DNA of 64,000 nt from Hydractinia symbiolongicarpus (GCF_029227915.1 NC_079888.1:3483001-3547000), one strand, 5' to 3'; positions 20,430-31,189 are shown, numbered from the stretch's first letter. Numbers and translations are program-made. Notes: generated by a model not told the origin, from the sequence alone.

Positions 20430-21668
20430 GCTCTATGAACGTCGGGTCCCATTCAAACTATCGGCAATGTCAATGCTTATCGGAACATGTCTTGAAAGAT
20501 ACGTCAGATCATACGTTTGCTGGTAATTTAACGGTAGTAATAGGGCCTCAAAATCAAATACAATGTAATGAGGATATGGCATAAATTCTTTCTGGAAGTA
20601 CCTCTTGATTGTGGTGGTTTCTCACATCCTCAAGCTATGACGAGGTTATAGCCCTTTTCCCGTATCATCATTTCCTTAGACAGGGTTGCACCGTAACGGT
20701 TCTTGTCCGCCTTGGTTCTCTCGGAAAGACAGGGCATCTGTGCCACTTACAACCATTTTACTCGTATACGGTTTTTGTGACAGGTTCATAGCCATCAACT
20801 TTCCACTCCTTCTTACCATCACGGATAACACGTTCACCACCATGACCACATACCGCATGATTAATATGTATTCCGGTTTGTTTTGACATGTATTCTATCC
20901 ATTTTGATGCATCATAGCTAGACCCCTCTCGATCTTCTCGGCCCTGCTCGGCATACGTTTGACCATCCCCCCTTTGCAGATAATCGTCGTCCTGACACCC
21001 TCGTATTCGTTCATCTTATGCCGCGTGAGGTGGTCGCTTTTGATAAACAGTTGTTTGCATACCTCACATTCCCATTTCTGTTGGGCCAGCACGTCTAAAT
21101 CCTTGATGTAGAAACAGTGCCCGTCCAGCATACCAAGATTGATAGTTGTGTCTAAACCTTTTTTGTACTGCTTTTGACCATAGACGAGTCGCCATGGTGT
21201 TCCTGATGTTGACCTTGAATTGTTTGGCAACGCCCTCCAGACCCACTAGCCTTGTAGGGCGCACATCTTCATCTTTTAATTTGGGGTCCCCATAGTACTT
21301 TCGAGCTAAGAGGATAGCTGTTTTCGTTAAACGCTCCTTTCCCTGTTGGCCCTCTCCATCACACCTAAGCATCTCCAGAAACATAGGTTGTCTGTTCGTA
21401 CATTTTCCCCGTCCATGGCGTAGATGCACCTCTTTTTTCGCAGCCAGCCTGGGAGAGGGCTGCATCCCAAGAGGGGTTCACGCGTGCTTATCACCTTAAT
21501 CCGTACGTGATCGAAGGTAATTTTGTCTTCATACGCTCCCGGGGTCCCGGTGGTCTTAACAGGTGGTAAATAAGCCTTAGTCCAAAACTCCTGATCCTCC
21601 AGATCGAGGCGCTTCATCTCGTTTCTCGTTTCATTTTTGTATGATATGGACTTAGTCATGCATACCAA
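20430..21668 (-). pseudogene. Protein-primed family B DNA polymerase, N-terminal part only
   Basis: Starts inside the hairpin at 21,668. Three overlapping frames give the usual N-terminal order of a large Polinton polymerase: LPGWLRKKRCIYAMDGENV and NLCFWRCLGV near 21,330-21,480, DVRPTRLVGLEGVAKQFKVN near 21,220, GTPWRLVYGQ and GMLDGHCFYIKDLDVL near 21,090-21,190, then a C2H2-like element (CEVCKQLFIKSDHLTRHK). Further broken frames reach a first exonuclease motif (VFDFEALLLP) near 20,540, after which homology ends where the cysteine-rich gene begins. The polymerase palm is absent from this copy. Confidence 0.65.
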
Positions 21669-21697
21669 GGGTAAGTCCCTTGGTATGCATGACTAAG
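21651..21697. repeat. Perfect inverted repeat (21-bp arms, 5-bp loop)
   Basis: CTTAGTCATGCATACCAAGG(G) on the left is exactly mirrored on the right around a TAAGT spacer. The polymerase start codon lies within it. It may be a fold-back left by a rearrangement at the Polinton edge, or a hairpin of the element. Confidence 0.9.
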
Positions 21698-22504
21698 CAC
21701 TGCATAATGGGGATTTTTCATGCATATCAATAGATTTTTGTGCAATGAGGCGTGACGATAAGTTGTGACGTCACAAGCAAAATTGTGTATGATATTTTTT
21801 ATGAGAGTTTGACCGTGATTTTTGAAAAAGTGTGTACAGCATGACCCCCTATACTAGCTAGGAAAACCAAAAGATTTTTGCCAAAAGTTGAAACCGAAAA
21901 ACACTGGTCAAATCAATTAAAGACTACTGAGAATTTCAAGGTAATATTTCCATTTTTCAATGAGATCAAAGAAAACATGGCGTAACTAAAAGAGCAAATG
22001 TCAATGATTATTATTGATACGTTCAAGGGGCAGGACAATGATGATTGGAGAACATTTGCGCTAATTATAAGGTCGTAATCCTATCCAAAACTTAACAGCT
22101 ACTTTACCATTTTTCTTTAGACTCTATAAAACTTACAAATTTTACAATCTAGTAAGTTTTTTGTGATATTCATATGTGTTTATCGTTTTAGTCTCTATAT
22201 TTTTTAAACTCAAATATTCTGTACAAGATGAAATATAGGTTGTGATCTCCATCGTAGATGTTCCATATGTCGTAACATCTTCCCCTGAAACAATAAAGGA
22301 AACAAAACAAAGAATCTTGTGTTAGCATTGTATGTTGTTAAACTGTCTATCTACAAGTATCTGTTTAGCTATGTTAATATTTTCTCCAATGTTTGAGTGA
22401 GCGTCGGGTGCGTCGTGGGTAAGTCTTGCGCGTTGGTGATAGTGCTACGGTTGCTTCTTGTTCCTGTGAGGGTGACGGTGGTGATAATTTCTGAGAGTTT
22501 TTAA
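21698..22504. other. Non-coding gap between Polinton and Gypsy pol
   Basis: AT-rich, no supported gene. It should contain the 3' LTR of the minus-strand Gypsy element, but no LTR pair could be matched by eye because the 5' side is disrupted by insertions. Confidence 0.4.
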
Positions 22505-23480
22505 CTTCAGGGTTTAGGCGGATCATTCTTGGTTTCCTACGTCATCCTCCTCCTTAGTGTCTATTTTTAGGTGTTTCTCTAGTGCTGTCTCTGGTAGTTT
22601 TTTTAAATGGGTTACATTGCATGTAATGCGGTGATCGGTATTCATGTTTTGTGCCCTTATCATTCCACCTTTTATGTCTGTTACTCAATAGGGGTTTGGA
22701 TTAAATGGTAGTGTGAGTTTGTTTACTTTCTTTGGTTTTACAAGTACTTTGTTTCTGATTTCTAAAGTTGGATCTTTAGCATGCTGATCATGGCGTATCT
22801 GTGCTTCTTTCTTTGAATTCTCGTCGTTGTATTTTAGTTTAAGATCTATGAATTTGTAAATGTGCTTTGGATAATCAGGAATAGTGTATCTGACTTTTCT
22901 GAGGTACATTAGATCTGATGGTGGTACGTTGGTGGATGTGTGTGGTGTGATACGATTTGCCATCAAAAATGTTTGAACTTCGTCGATATAATTTTTATTT
23001 GTGCGATGCAAATAACGTTTGTGAGGGGGAGCATAAATCTTTTAACCTCTCCGTTGGCTTGAGGCCACAATGGAGTTATTCGTTGATGTTTGATTCCTTT
23101 TTCAGCGGTGTACTTTTTCAACTCTTTTGAACGAAATGGCGGTCCGTTATCAGAAATCATCTTTTCTGGAAAGCCAAAATGTGCGAAGGTGTTATTACAG
23201 ATTGAAATAAAGTTTTTGGCTGTTGTATTATTTGTAAATGTCACGATAGGATATCAAGATCTTTGATCGATCATGACTAGAGCATATTTGTTATCTGGTA
23301 GTGGTCCAAGATAATCAGTGTTGATTGTTTGCCATACATGTTCTGGAATCTTAGTTGGTTGTAAGAGTGTTTTACTGTTTGTCTTTACTGTTGCTTGACA
23401 CGTTATACAGTTTTGGATTCCTTCCTCTATTAGTTTGTCCATACCTATTAATCGTATTTTGCTTCGCAAAACTGTTTTGT
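22505..23480 (-). pseudogene. Gypsy integrase (zinc domain, core, GPY/F module)
   Basis: From the 5' side: IQNCITCQATVKTNSK (zinc-binding part), VWQTINTDYLGPLPDNKYAL and VMIDQRS (core with first Asp), MISDNGPPFRSKELKKYT (second Asp), HQRITPLWPQANGEVKRF (catalytic Glu in NGEVKRF), DQHAKDPTLEIRNKVLVKPK, and the GPY/F-like NPNPY, interrupted by a stop, followed by TDIKGGMIRAQN and DHRITCNVTHLKKLP. The catalytic D,D,E positions appear kept, but several stops and frameshifts break the protein. Confidence 0.8.
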
Positions 23481-23857
23481 TTTAGCAACTCCTTGATGTC
23501 CAATATGACCAAGTTTTACCGATATTCGATGGTAAATTCTAGGTAGTATAATGTGTTTATCTTTTGAGATGATGTTGCTCTCTTTTTGCTTACAGTAAGT
23601 GTATCTTTAAATTTTCTGTAATGCTTTAGAATTTTTGTTTCATCTGAATCCGGTAATTGATCTAACCTGTGTCAGGTGTTCGATATAGCGATGTCGGTGA
23701 GTTTTTGTAAGAACGGGTCAGTTTGTATCGTTTAATGTTATTGCTCTAAAGCTTGCGTAGGCAGATACGGCGTTTACATGATGTTCAATGTATCTTAATT
23801 TTTTGACATTTGAAGTTGGGTGTTGGCTTAGGTAATCTGCGACGTTGTCTCCTGATT

Positions 23858-25130
23858 TTATGTATTGGGTAATGAAAGTGTACCTTGTATTCGGAGTAAC
23901 ATTCTTTCTATACGTGGAGGCGGTACTGATTTAGGGTTGTTAAGAGTGTTTGTCAAAGCTTTATTGTCATTGTAAAGTACTAAAGGTCTTCCTAATAAGT
24001 AAAGGTGATTTTTCTCACATGCATATGTTACTGCTAATGTTTCTCTTTCTATTTGGAAATATCTCATTTCTGTTTTTGTTAGCGATCTTGAGGAATAAGC
24101 TACAACTTTTGTGTCAGTTTTTCCTTTCTTTCTCTGTAACAAGATAGCGGAAATGCCTGTTGGACTGGCATATCAATTAATCAATGTTTCTTTATTCTCA
24201 TCAAAGAAGGAAATGCATGAATCTTCTGACAGTGACGTTTTCAAGGTTTGGAATGCGGTCTCACACTCTGGGCTTCATTTGTTTTTTGAATCTTTTTGTG
24301 TTAGGCATCTAAGTGGGTGAGTGAATGTGCTGTATTGAATCTCTTCAGGTAATTTGTCATTCCAAGGAAACTGCGAAGTGATTTCAGATCCTCTGGACGG
24401 TTGGCATTCTTTAATGCTAACGTTTTTCTGGGCTCGGATTTATGCCATCAGCTGAGAAGGTATAACCAAAATACCCGAGGTTATTTTTATCGAATACACA
24501 TTTCTTTAAATTTAAGGTTAGTTCCTTTTTAGTTAACCTTTTGAAGACTTTTGCCAATATCTTATCTTGTTATATCTTGTTCTTTTGTTGTCTTGGCGTA
24601 GATCAGTATGTCGTCAGCTATATTTGCTGCTCCTTCAATGTCCAAAAGGATGGATTAAAAGGCGTGTTGGAGTTCATAGCAGCACTATTTGCTCCGAAAA
24701 TTAACCTTTTGTATTGCATGATTCTCTTTTCGGTTCTGAAGGCAGTAATATATCTGCATGAGGGGTCTAATTCTAGCTGATGAAATGCAGAGTTTAATTC
24801 TAACTTTGTAAAATGTTTACTGTCTTTTACTTCTATCAACAAATTGTCAATAACTGGTGTGGGGTATCGAGTTCTCGTAATGGCCTTGTTTGCTGAACGC
24901 ATATCTAAACAAATTCTAATGTCATTTTTCCCTTTGGGTTCAACCAAGATGTAGGTTTCCCTTTTACTTCTTCTACTATTCCGAGGGATTCAAGTTTATC
25001 CACTGCCTGTTTGTCTTTTTGTCTAAGGGCAAACGGAATTTTGTGTTCTGGATAAGCGATGGGGGGTACTTCTTCATCTATATGTAACTTTACTTTATAA
25101 TCTGTAAACAAGCCTAAATTTTTTTTAAAG
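23858..25130 (-). pseudogene. Gypsy reverse transcriptase and RNase H
   Basis: N-terminal RT: YPEHKIPFALRQKDKQAVDK and LGIVEEVKGKPTSWLNP; then IRICLDMRSANKAITRTRYP, NLLIEVKDSKHFTKLELNSA (the usual KLDL is KLEL here) and GYHQL-like FHQLELDPSC, RLIFGANSAA. The finger/palm region with the second catalytic pair is frameshifted between 24,160 and 24,610. RNase H (24,142-23,858): VAYSSRSLTKTEMRYFQIER and VLYNDNKALTNTL. The enzyme copies element RNA into DNA; this copy is dead. Confidence 0.8.
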
Positions 25131-25229
25131 ATTATTTTTTATAACTATCGATAAGCGGCTGTAATCCAAGAGGCGGTGCATTTATCTTTTCAGCACTATT
25201 CTGGTCTAAACTTCGTTCTCCTGCTCGGG

Positions 25230-25700
25230 TGTTTTTTCTATTTGTTGATCTCAGGCGTGTTTAAGCTAAGCAATCTTAAATCAATTGCCGCTGTACCGTT
25301 CAGAAGATTATTCTGATTTGTATCGATGCAAAACTCTTTTAGTGTTATTGTTTTATCATTTTTAACTAATAATGAAACAACGCCTAGAATTTTTAAGGAG
25401 GCAGGTTTTTCTTGACCATACGTAATGACTTTTGTTGAAGTTCTTTCAAGCTTCAAATTTCCTTCGCAATTTTTGTTAATTTTATCGAATGTTTTTTTTA
25501 TTCAAAATGTAAAATATGCACATCTATCTATCTATCTAGGAATCGTACAGCGGTGCTTCCTTCGATTTTAACTTCGGCATGAAATCTACCGATAGAGTTA
25601 ACAGGCGAAATGTCTGAATTATTAAAGAGTTTAGCTGGTGTGGTTTCTAAACTTTCTGTGCAAACTTTTAACCTTATGTCATTTATAGTAGAGCAACACA
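25230..25700 (-). pseudogene. Gypsy protease-region fragments
   Basis: Two short stretches with retropepsin-like C-terminal patterns: DISPVNSIGRFHAEVKIEGS (about 25,550-25,620) and RTSTKVITYGQEKPASLKIL with LGVVSLLVKND (about 25,360-25,450). The catalytic DTG triad was not seen, so the assignment rests on position and weak pattern. Confidence 0.4.
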
Positions 25701-26599
25701 AAAACTCATTTAAGATAATCCTCATCATCATTAAGGCGGTTTCCCTTAAAAAAATGTCTGACAGCGAATTCATCTTAGAATACTGTGGCAAGTAGTGCTT
25801 ATGACAAATTAAGGTTTTCATTGCGCATTCTGGCAATTTTGCCAACTAAGCGCAAATATAACTGCATAGCAACGCCCATAGAAACCATTTTCGCATTTTT
25901 AGACAGCTTTTTGGCTCCTCCGTCGATGTTTAATTCTTTGCAATAGCTAGATGATACTTTAGGGCCTCCTAAGGCAATATATGACAGTTCTGAATATTAA
26001 ATGTGGTGTTCCACACACAGTCAGAAAGCTGTCTTAACGATGCACCCTCCGAAGTGAACTCGAATAATCCTTAAACAAGTTTTTTGCCGTTTAAGTTTGG
26101 AATCCACGCGAAACAAGAATTCTCAAGATCGAAGCACACACCCTTTACAATTTCTTCTGTCGATGCAGGCATTAGTACCACCTTTTTTTTAAATTAAACT
26201 GATTTTCAAATCAAAGTTTTGTCTTTCAGTTATTTTGTCGAGATATTGCCTGTTTCGCCCTGTTTTAGCTTTTCTTTTGTCCAAAATTCTCTGGAAGACG
26301 AGCCTTGCGAAAATGCGCTTCACTCAATCCATACACGTGACCCTTGAGGAACATACGCGGCCAAAGAGTCGTTTGATATAAAGCATGTTATTCAGTTATT
26401 TGGTTAGACCTCGAGCAGGTCTCGTCATATTTTGCCTATATTTTTCCGAGCAACGGGTAACGATGGCAACCAACCAATGAAATTTTTGACTTAATTTTGT
26501 CGTACTGTCACATACTATGATATCCTCATCAAGTATCTTTAGAAAAGACAATCCTCTGTGATATAGTTTTGTTCTAGGGGAACCGCCTTAATATCACTA
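25701..26599 (-). other. Gypsy-internal region without assigned domain
   Basis: The minus strand contains coding-like pieces in shifting frames, such as MPASTEEIVKGVCFDLENSC near 26,170 and LPECAMKTLICHKHYLPQY near 25,800. No family recognised. They lie where Gypsy gag-pol linker sequence is expected, or derive from another insertion. Confidence 0.3.
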
Positions 26600-26890
26600 G
26601 AGTCGGAGGAATTAGAAGTAACCAAGGGGTAACAGACCCCTTAGTTTTTTCCCCTCTTTTTGCACTCTTTCCTTTTTGCTGGGCATAGGTTTTGATGTGG
26701 ATATGTATCTCCACAGCGAAAAGAAGTGTTCTTGCTTTTTCAAATGGCTATTTCTATTTCCTGGATAATTTTTCTTAACAAGCCTTGATAATTGTCTTGT
26801 AATCTTGTTAACTTCTTCTTGCTGTCTGTTTGTTTTCTCTACTTCGTCTGCTTTCTGTTCCGAATCTTCTAGCTGTTTCGCGTATACCAG
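26600..26890 (-). pseudogene. Gypsy gag, C-terminal half with zinc knuckle
   Basis: Begins abruptly at the insertion boundary with YAKQLEDSEQKADEVEKTN, a helix typical of the end of the gag capsid part, then a basic linker and, after a frame change, a CCHC-type zinc knuckle pattern (RCGDTYPHQNLCPAKRK). Continues the fragment at 44,635-45,050, which ends in the same helix region. Confidence 0.65.
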
Positions 26891-27255
26891 TATAGAAAGT
26901 GTTGCGGAGAGGTTGCCAAGGCAAAGGCATTAAGTACGGCACGGCAAAGGCAGGCAAGGAAATAGGAAGAGGAATCAGCAGGGGTAGGCAAGGCATGGGA
27001 GGCACAGGCAAGGGCATAGTTAGGCAGGCACCAGAAGAGGCAAAGGCATTAAGCACGGCAAGGAAAGGGCACGGCAAAGGCAGGCAAGGAAACAGAAATC
27101 AGCAAGGCAAGGCATGGAAGGCACAGGCACAGGCAATAGTAGGCAGGCAACAGAAAAGGCATAGGAAGGGTAGGCAAAGGCACGGTAAGTGCTGGCAAGG
27201 CAAGGCAGGCACCTTAATATAGAAAATCTCTCCCGCTACAACTCAAAGATTTTTA
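26891..27255 (+). repeat. Left terminal segment with purine-rich minisatellite
   Basis: After TTGCGGAGAGGTTGCC comes about 300 bp of degenerate GGCAAGG/AAGGCA units (GGCAAAGGCATTAAGCACGG recurs), closing with TAGAAAATCTC and CAACTCAAAGATT. The same segment starts the repeats at 45,258 and 48,239 and, inverted, ends the one at 53,907. The plus-strand frame in it is repeat-derived. Confidence 0.85.
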
Positions 27256-28273
27256 GTAAACCGATTTTTAGTAAACCTTGTCCCTAGGGACATGTGGCGC
27301 GTAAGCAGCTATCAACTTGGTGAAATATGAAAAATGCCCCGGAAAAGGGGTTGAAACTGAGTTCCATCGCCGGTCTTATTTTGTTTGATTTGAAGAAATA
27401 TGTCCCTGGACTTTTGTATGACGTATCAGAAATGGCTGAAAAAAATAAAAACGAAAAATGTTTCTTGATAAGGAAATTACTTTTTATAGGGAAGTTATTT
27501 ACCAATGTAGAAATTATATTTGAAAATTATCTGTACAGAATGTCCGTTTACGCCTGAACACCCCTGCTTCCCCTGTCCGCTTTTGTCCATCCCTAACGTG
27601 CCGAGGTGCTTTATGGATGACCCTCATTTGAAAATAAAAACATGAAAACGGAAAACTTTTAATTGTTTATCAACATAATAAATAAAATAAATATAGAGAC
27701 ATAAATACAAGTTTATTTAAATAAATACATTACTTGATAACATTTTATTGTCATTTTATATTACTAAGAATTGTGTTGTTTCAAATTAAAAAGGTCATTG
27801 TTTCTTTCCCTTGTATACAAATTTAATGTTGTTCCCCGGATATACAAATTTAATGTATATACAGATGTATATAATATACATAATGTATCTTTAACAGATG
27901 ATAATAAAATATATGTTTTTTTATATAAAAAAATACAAGGCTGAACAAGTCTGCCAACATCAGCGAATATAAAAAATCAAAATGCAATAAGCTTCACGCT
28001 GGTCTTAGGGTTTCTTCAAATTTAATATTCAAAATTGTTTTGTTTAAAACTCACGTTTTCTTATTAATTTAAATTTATAAAATTACTATTCTAGAAAATA
28101 TTTTCGTGAGTTTCTTAAAAATAAGAGAAGTCTAATATAACACAATATTACAGCAATATGACCACATAGGAGATAAATTTCTATCCAAAATTTTTTGAAG
28201 AGTATACAAGTAGGACAATAGTACAGAAATTTTAATTTTCGGTAGACTAGCACACCAAAAAAGAAGCAAATTT
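27256..28273. other. AT-rich spacer, no gene seen
   Basis: Contains one 76-codon plus-strand frame (27,327-27,557) with no recognised motif and otherwise long A/T runs. It lies downstream of the coiled-coil gene's poly(A) signal. Confidence 0.4.
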
Positions 28274-28283
28274 TTTATTTATT
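28274..28283 (-). terminator. Poly(A) signal of the coiled-coil gene
   Basis: The stop codon runs directly into TAAATAAATAAAA on the minus strand, giving two overlapping AATAAA hexamers. Confidence 0.6.
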
Positions 28284-29980
28284 TATCTCCTTTGGTGGCC
28301 GGACTGTGGGTGCCTACGCTTCCGGGAATTTGCGGCATCCTCCCGGGTAAAAAATCCTTTACCCCCAGCCGCACGCCACAATTGAAAATTTTCGCGGCAA
28401 GCGTAGCCACCCATCTCTTTGTTTTCCTCCACGCTCTTCTTAAATAGATCCCACGTTAATTGTGGCTCATTCTCCTTCTAAATAAAAAACAATTATTAAT
28501 GTAAGTGAAATTTACAAGGAAAACATGATACAAAAAATGCTGCAAACTTACATTTGCACATTGTTTTTTTAGCGAGGTTATCTCCTCCTCATGTTTTTCG
28601 TTGTTGTTAATCTGGAAAAACAATACATATGCTATATGTTCTACTTTTTTGACAAGGAATGTTCAATAATATACTTGTAAAATTAAATGTCCGAAAAAAG
28701 CGCGGTTTGCATCAATTCGCAATATTAAATTTCCGGGAAAATATGTTTTCCATCTCTAAGGCTTGGTTCTCACCTGACACTAAGAGCGATAGAAATTGAG
28801 CACTAAGAGCATTGGAAAATGAGCGTCTGTTTTAAAGTGATTTTACACTATAAGAGAAAAATACTTAATATAAGAACTCTTTGAGCATGGAACGTAGAAT
28901 AAATTCACAATTCACACTCTATTTCGTCATCATTTGGAAATCATGTTCTGTACAAAATACTTCTGCACGAATGTCGGCACCTTTGATCTCAGAAGAAAAC
29001 AATGAAACGAGCACTAGAATCTTACTGCTATTATCAAAAATTTTTGATAAATGTTTGATAACAGCACTAAGCCTTAGTGCTCGAAAAACAGCACTAATGT
29101 GCGACAATGAGCACAACGAGCGTTGAAACTGATTCTCACTTATGAAAAAAACACGAGATATTGCTCGTTAGTGCTCTTTAGTGCCAGGTGAGAACCAAGT
29201 TTAGGTAATTAAACTTTTATGCTTAAGTAATTAAATCTTTTTCAACAAAACAACAATTTAAAAGCATACCCACCTTATCATTTTTTGCTGAATTAAATAA
29301 AATTCCAATAGAAATTATGTAAATGATTTCGGAAAAAATTGGTGACCGAATAGCTTGGCGCTGCAAAACATATTTTTAGCAGAAAAAAAACAATTTAACA
29401 AAATTTAATTTGTGGTACTTACTATAGTTTCCTTTAATGAAATTAACTCGTCTTTTTGCTCCTCCTACAATATTAAAAATGAAAATAACAAAAAAAGTAA
29501 ATGCTGATTTTTATAACTAAAATGTGGTGACGAAAACAAGAAGTTGTAAACTTACCATTTGTTTTTTTAAAGAGGTTGACTCCTCTTTTATCGTTAGGAT
29601 TGTACTTCTTAGAAAATCCTATAGCAAATTTGGAAAAAAAAAAGAAATAAAACAGCATGAATTGTTTTTAAATAAACATATATATATATATTTATTGCTA
29701 AGTTACTCTCACTTACCATTTCATTTTTTAGGGAGGTTGTGTCCTCCGACAATTTTTTGGCAATACGCCGAATGAACTTTTTCTTAATAAAAAAGATACA
29801 TAAAATTAAAGATAAAGAAAACAAGTTAAATAGGTGTAAAAATGATAATAATTAAAGAAATTTCATTTAGGTATAAGGTATAAATTTTGATGTTAACAGT
29901 CAATTTTAGGATAGCATTTAAAAATAAAAATACAGTGTATTGGTGACAGAAACAAAGATACATACATTGCCTGTTGCCAT
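28283..29980 (-). CDS. Six-exon coiled-coil protein gene (146 aa), all introns phase 0
   Basis: Minus-strand exons: 29,966-29,980 (MATGN, donor GTATGT); 29,717-29,782 (KKFIRRIAKKLSEDTTSLKN..., donor GTAAGT); 29,556-29,618 (DFLRSTILTIKEESTSLKKQM, one exon of 21 codons, donor GTAAGT); 29,423-29,464 (EEQKDELISLKETI, donor GTAAGT); 28,552-28,611 (NEKHEEEITSLKKQ, donor GTAAGT); 28,283-28,477 (last exon, KENEPQLTWDLFKKSVEENK ... GGYACRENFQLWRAAGGKGF, ending in a basic RKRRHP...HQRR tail). Each junction has AG acceptor and GT donor and every exon is a multiple of three, so frame is kept whichever exons are joined. The four middle exons each end in a (T/I)SLK motif: they look like duplicated coiled-coil modules. 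The basic tail could act as a nuclear signal. No family recognised. It lies on the same strand as and 3' of RepHel; one intron carries a MITE. Confidence 0.7.
28762..29199. mobile_element. MITE-like element (about 438 bp) inside an intron
   Basis: Terminal inverted repeats of about 26 bp: CTTGGTTCTCACCTGACACT... at the left and its near-exact complement, CTTGGTTCTCACCTGGCACT... on the minus strand, at the right. The interior repeats GAGCACTAA / TTAGTGCTC motifs. No target duplication could be settled. It lies between exons 4 and 5 of the coiled-coil gene. Confidence 0.75.
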
Positions 29981-29998
29981 GACTATTAGATACTAAAA
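29981..29998 (-). promoter_or_regulatory. Splice acceptor 12 nt before the coiled-coil gene ATG
   Basis: On the minus strand CTTTTCTTTTTAG is followed by only 12 bases (TATCTAATAGTC) and then the ATG. A strong pyrimidine-rich acceptor this close to a start codon fits either a 5' UTR intron or spliced-leader trans-splicing, which is known in hydrozoans. Confidence 0.5.
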
Positions 29999-30074
29999 AG
30001 AAAAGAAAAACAGTAAATACAGCTTATACAGTACTACAACAATAAAGAAAAAAAACAGTAAATAATGTAATACT

Positions 30075-30372
30075 ATAATGTAACATGTGTTAACAAGGCT
30101 AACACATTACAGGCAGTGATGCCACATCATGTGCAGTCAAATACATGGCGTACACATTACAAGCATCTGCGCCATAACATGTGTTAACAACGATAAAACA
30201 TTACAGGCAGTGATGCCATATCATGTGCAGTCAAATAACTGGCGTACACATTACAAGCATTTGTGCCATAACATGCGATAACAAGGCTAACACATTACAG
30301 GCGGTGATGCCATATCATGTGCAGTCAAATAACTGGCGTACACATTACAAGCATCTGTGCCATAACATGTGT
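30075..30372. repeat. 94-bp minisatellite, block 1 (about 3 copies)
   Basis: Units of about 94 bp start near 30,100, 30,194 and 30,288. Each is itself two related 47-bp halves, both opening with ACACATTACA and ending in a (C/A)ATGTG box, so the unit is an ancient dimer. Confidence 0.85.
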
Positions 30373-30612
30373 TCCTAATTTATAATATCATAAAGTAATA
30401 ACAACACAATACAGAATAATATCCAGCAATGACATGACCAAACCACACACATGTATCTGTCCTAAGTTTGAATGATTTATAGGAATCCTGATAAAGATAA
30501 CGTAATGTTTTTAAGTGGTTGGATCGGTTTGGAATATCTTCGTTAACTTTTCTTTATCTTTCCTTTGACTTCACCGTTAATGATTTGTGATGCATTATGA
30601 ATGATGTTTCTA

Positions 30613-31165
30613 GAAACACATTACATGCGGTGTTACCATACCACGTGCAGTCAAATAACTGGCGTACACATTACAAGCATCCGTGCCATAACATGTGTTA
30701 ACAACGCTAACACATTACAGGCAGTGATGCCATATCATGTGCAGTCAAATAACTGGCGTACACATTACAAGCATTTGTGCCATAACATGTGTTAACAAGG
30801 CTAACACATTACAGGCCGGCATGACATATAATGTGCAGTCAAGTACATGGCATACACATTACAGGCATTTGTGCCATAACATGTGTTAACAAGGCTAACA
30901 CATTACAGGCAGTGATGCCATATCATGTGGAGTCAAGTACATGGCGTACACATTACAAGCATCCGTGCCATAACATGTGTTAACATCGCTAACACATTAC
31001 AGGCAGTGATGCCATATCATGTGCAGTCAAATACATGGCATACACATTACAAGCATCTGTGCCATAACATGTGTTAACAACGCTGACACATTACAGGCAG
31101 TGATGCCATATCATGTGCAGTCAAATAAGTGGCGTAAACATTACAAGCATCCGTGCCATAACGTG
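30613..31165. repeat. 94-bp minisatellite, block 2 (about 6 copies)
   Basis: Same 94-bp dimeric unit as block 1, separated from it by about 240 bp of other sequence that resembles part of the 241-bp repeats to the right. Confidence 0.85.
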
Positions 31166-31189
31166 TTCTTAGGTTATTATATCATAAAG

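Larger units (their letters stand above)
12291..21697. mobile_element. Decayed Polinton/Maverick element, copy 1
   Basis: Clustered genes of a Polinton: capsid-type genes, small membrane proteins, retroviral-type integrase, FtsK/HerA-like packaging ATPase, Bro-N protein and the start of a protein-primed family B DNA polymerase. Capsid and integrase genes lie on the plus strand; polymerase, ATPase, Bro-N, zinc protein and two structural-type genes on the minus strand. Most frames are interrupted, so the copy is not autonomous. The right border is set at a perfect hairpin (21,651-21,697) where the polymerase frame begins; the left border is set where the tRNA array ends and is only approximate. 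Terminal inverted repeats could not be recognised. Confidence 0.85.
22505..26890 (-). mobile_element. Ty3/Gypsy LTR retrotransposon, pol plus C-terminal gag
   Basis: Minus-strand order from right to left: gag zinc knuckle, protease fragments, reverse transcriptase, RNase H, integrase with GPY/F module. This is the Ty3/Gypsy order. All frames are interrupted. The gag is cut at 26,890 by the 17.7-kb insertion; its N-terminal half resumes at 44,635. LTRs were not identified. Confidence 0.85.

Noticed and set aside
20146-20584. Plus-strand frames over the Cys-rich gene and polymerase start
   Set aside because: Antisense shadows of minus-strand Polinton genes with recognisable motifs.
22505-26890. 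Flanking LTRs of the Gypsy element
   Set aside because: Compared 21,700-22,500 with 26,200-26,640 and 45,050-45,257 by eye and found no matching pair; the 5' side is disrupted.
26899-27222. 107-codon basic plus-strand frame
   Set aside because: Produced by the purine-rich minisatellite; the repeats at 45,258 and 48,239 break it differently.
29272-29300. Extra 18-bp microexon in the coiled-coil gene (CAAAAAATGATAAGGTGG, donor GTATGC)
   Set aside because: Borders are possible and frame would be kept, but the donor is weak and nothing else supports it.
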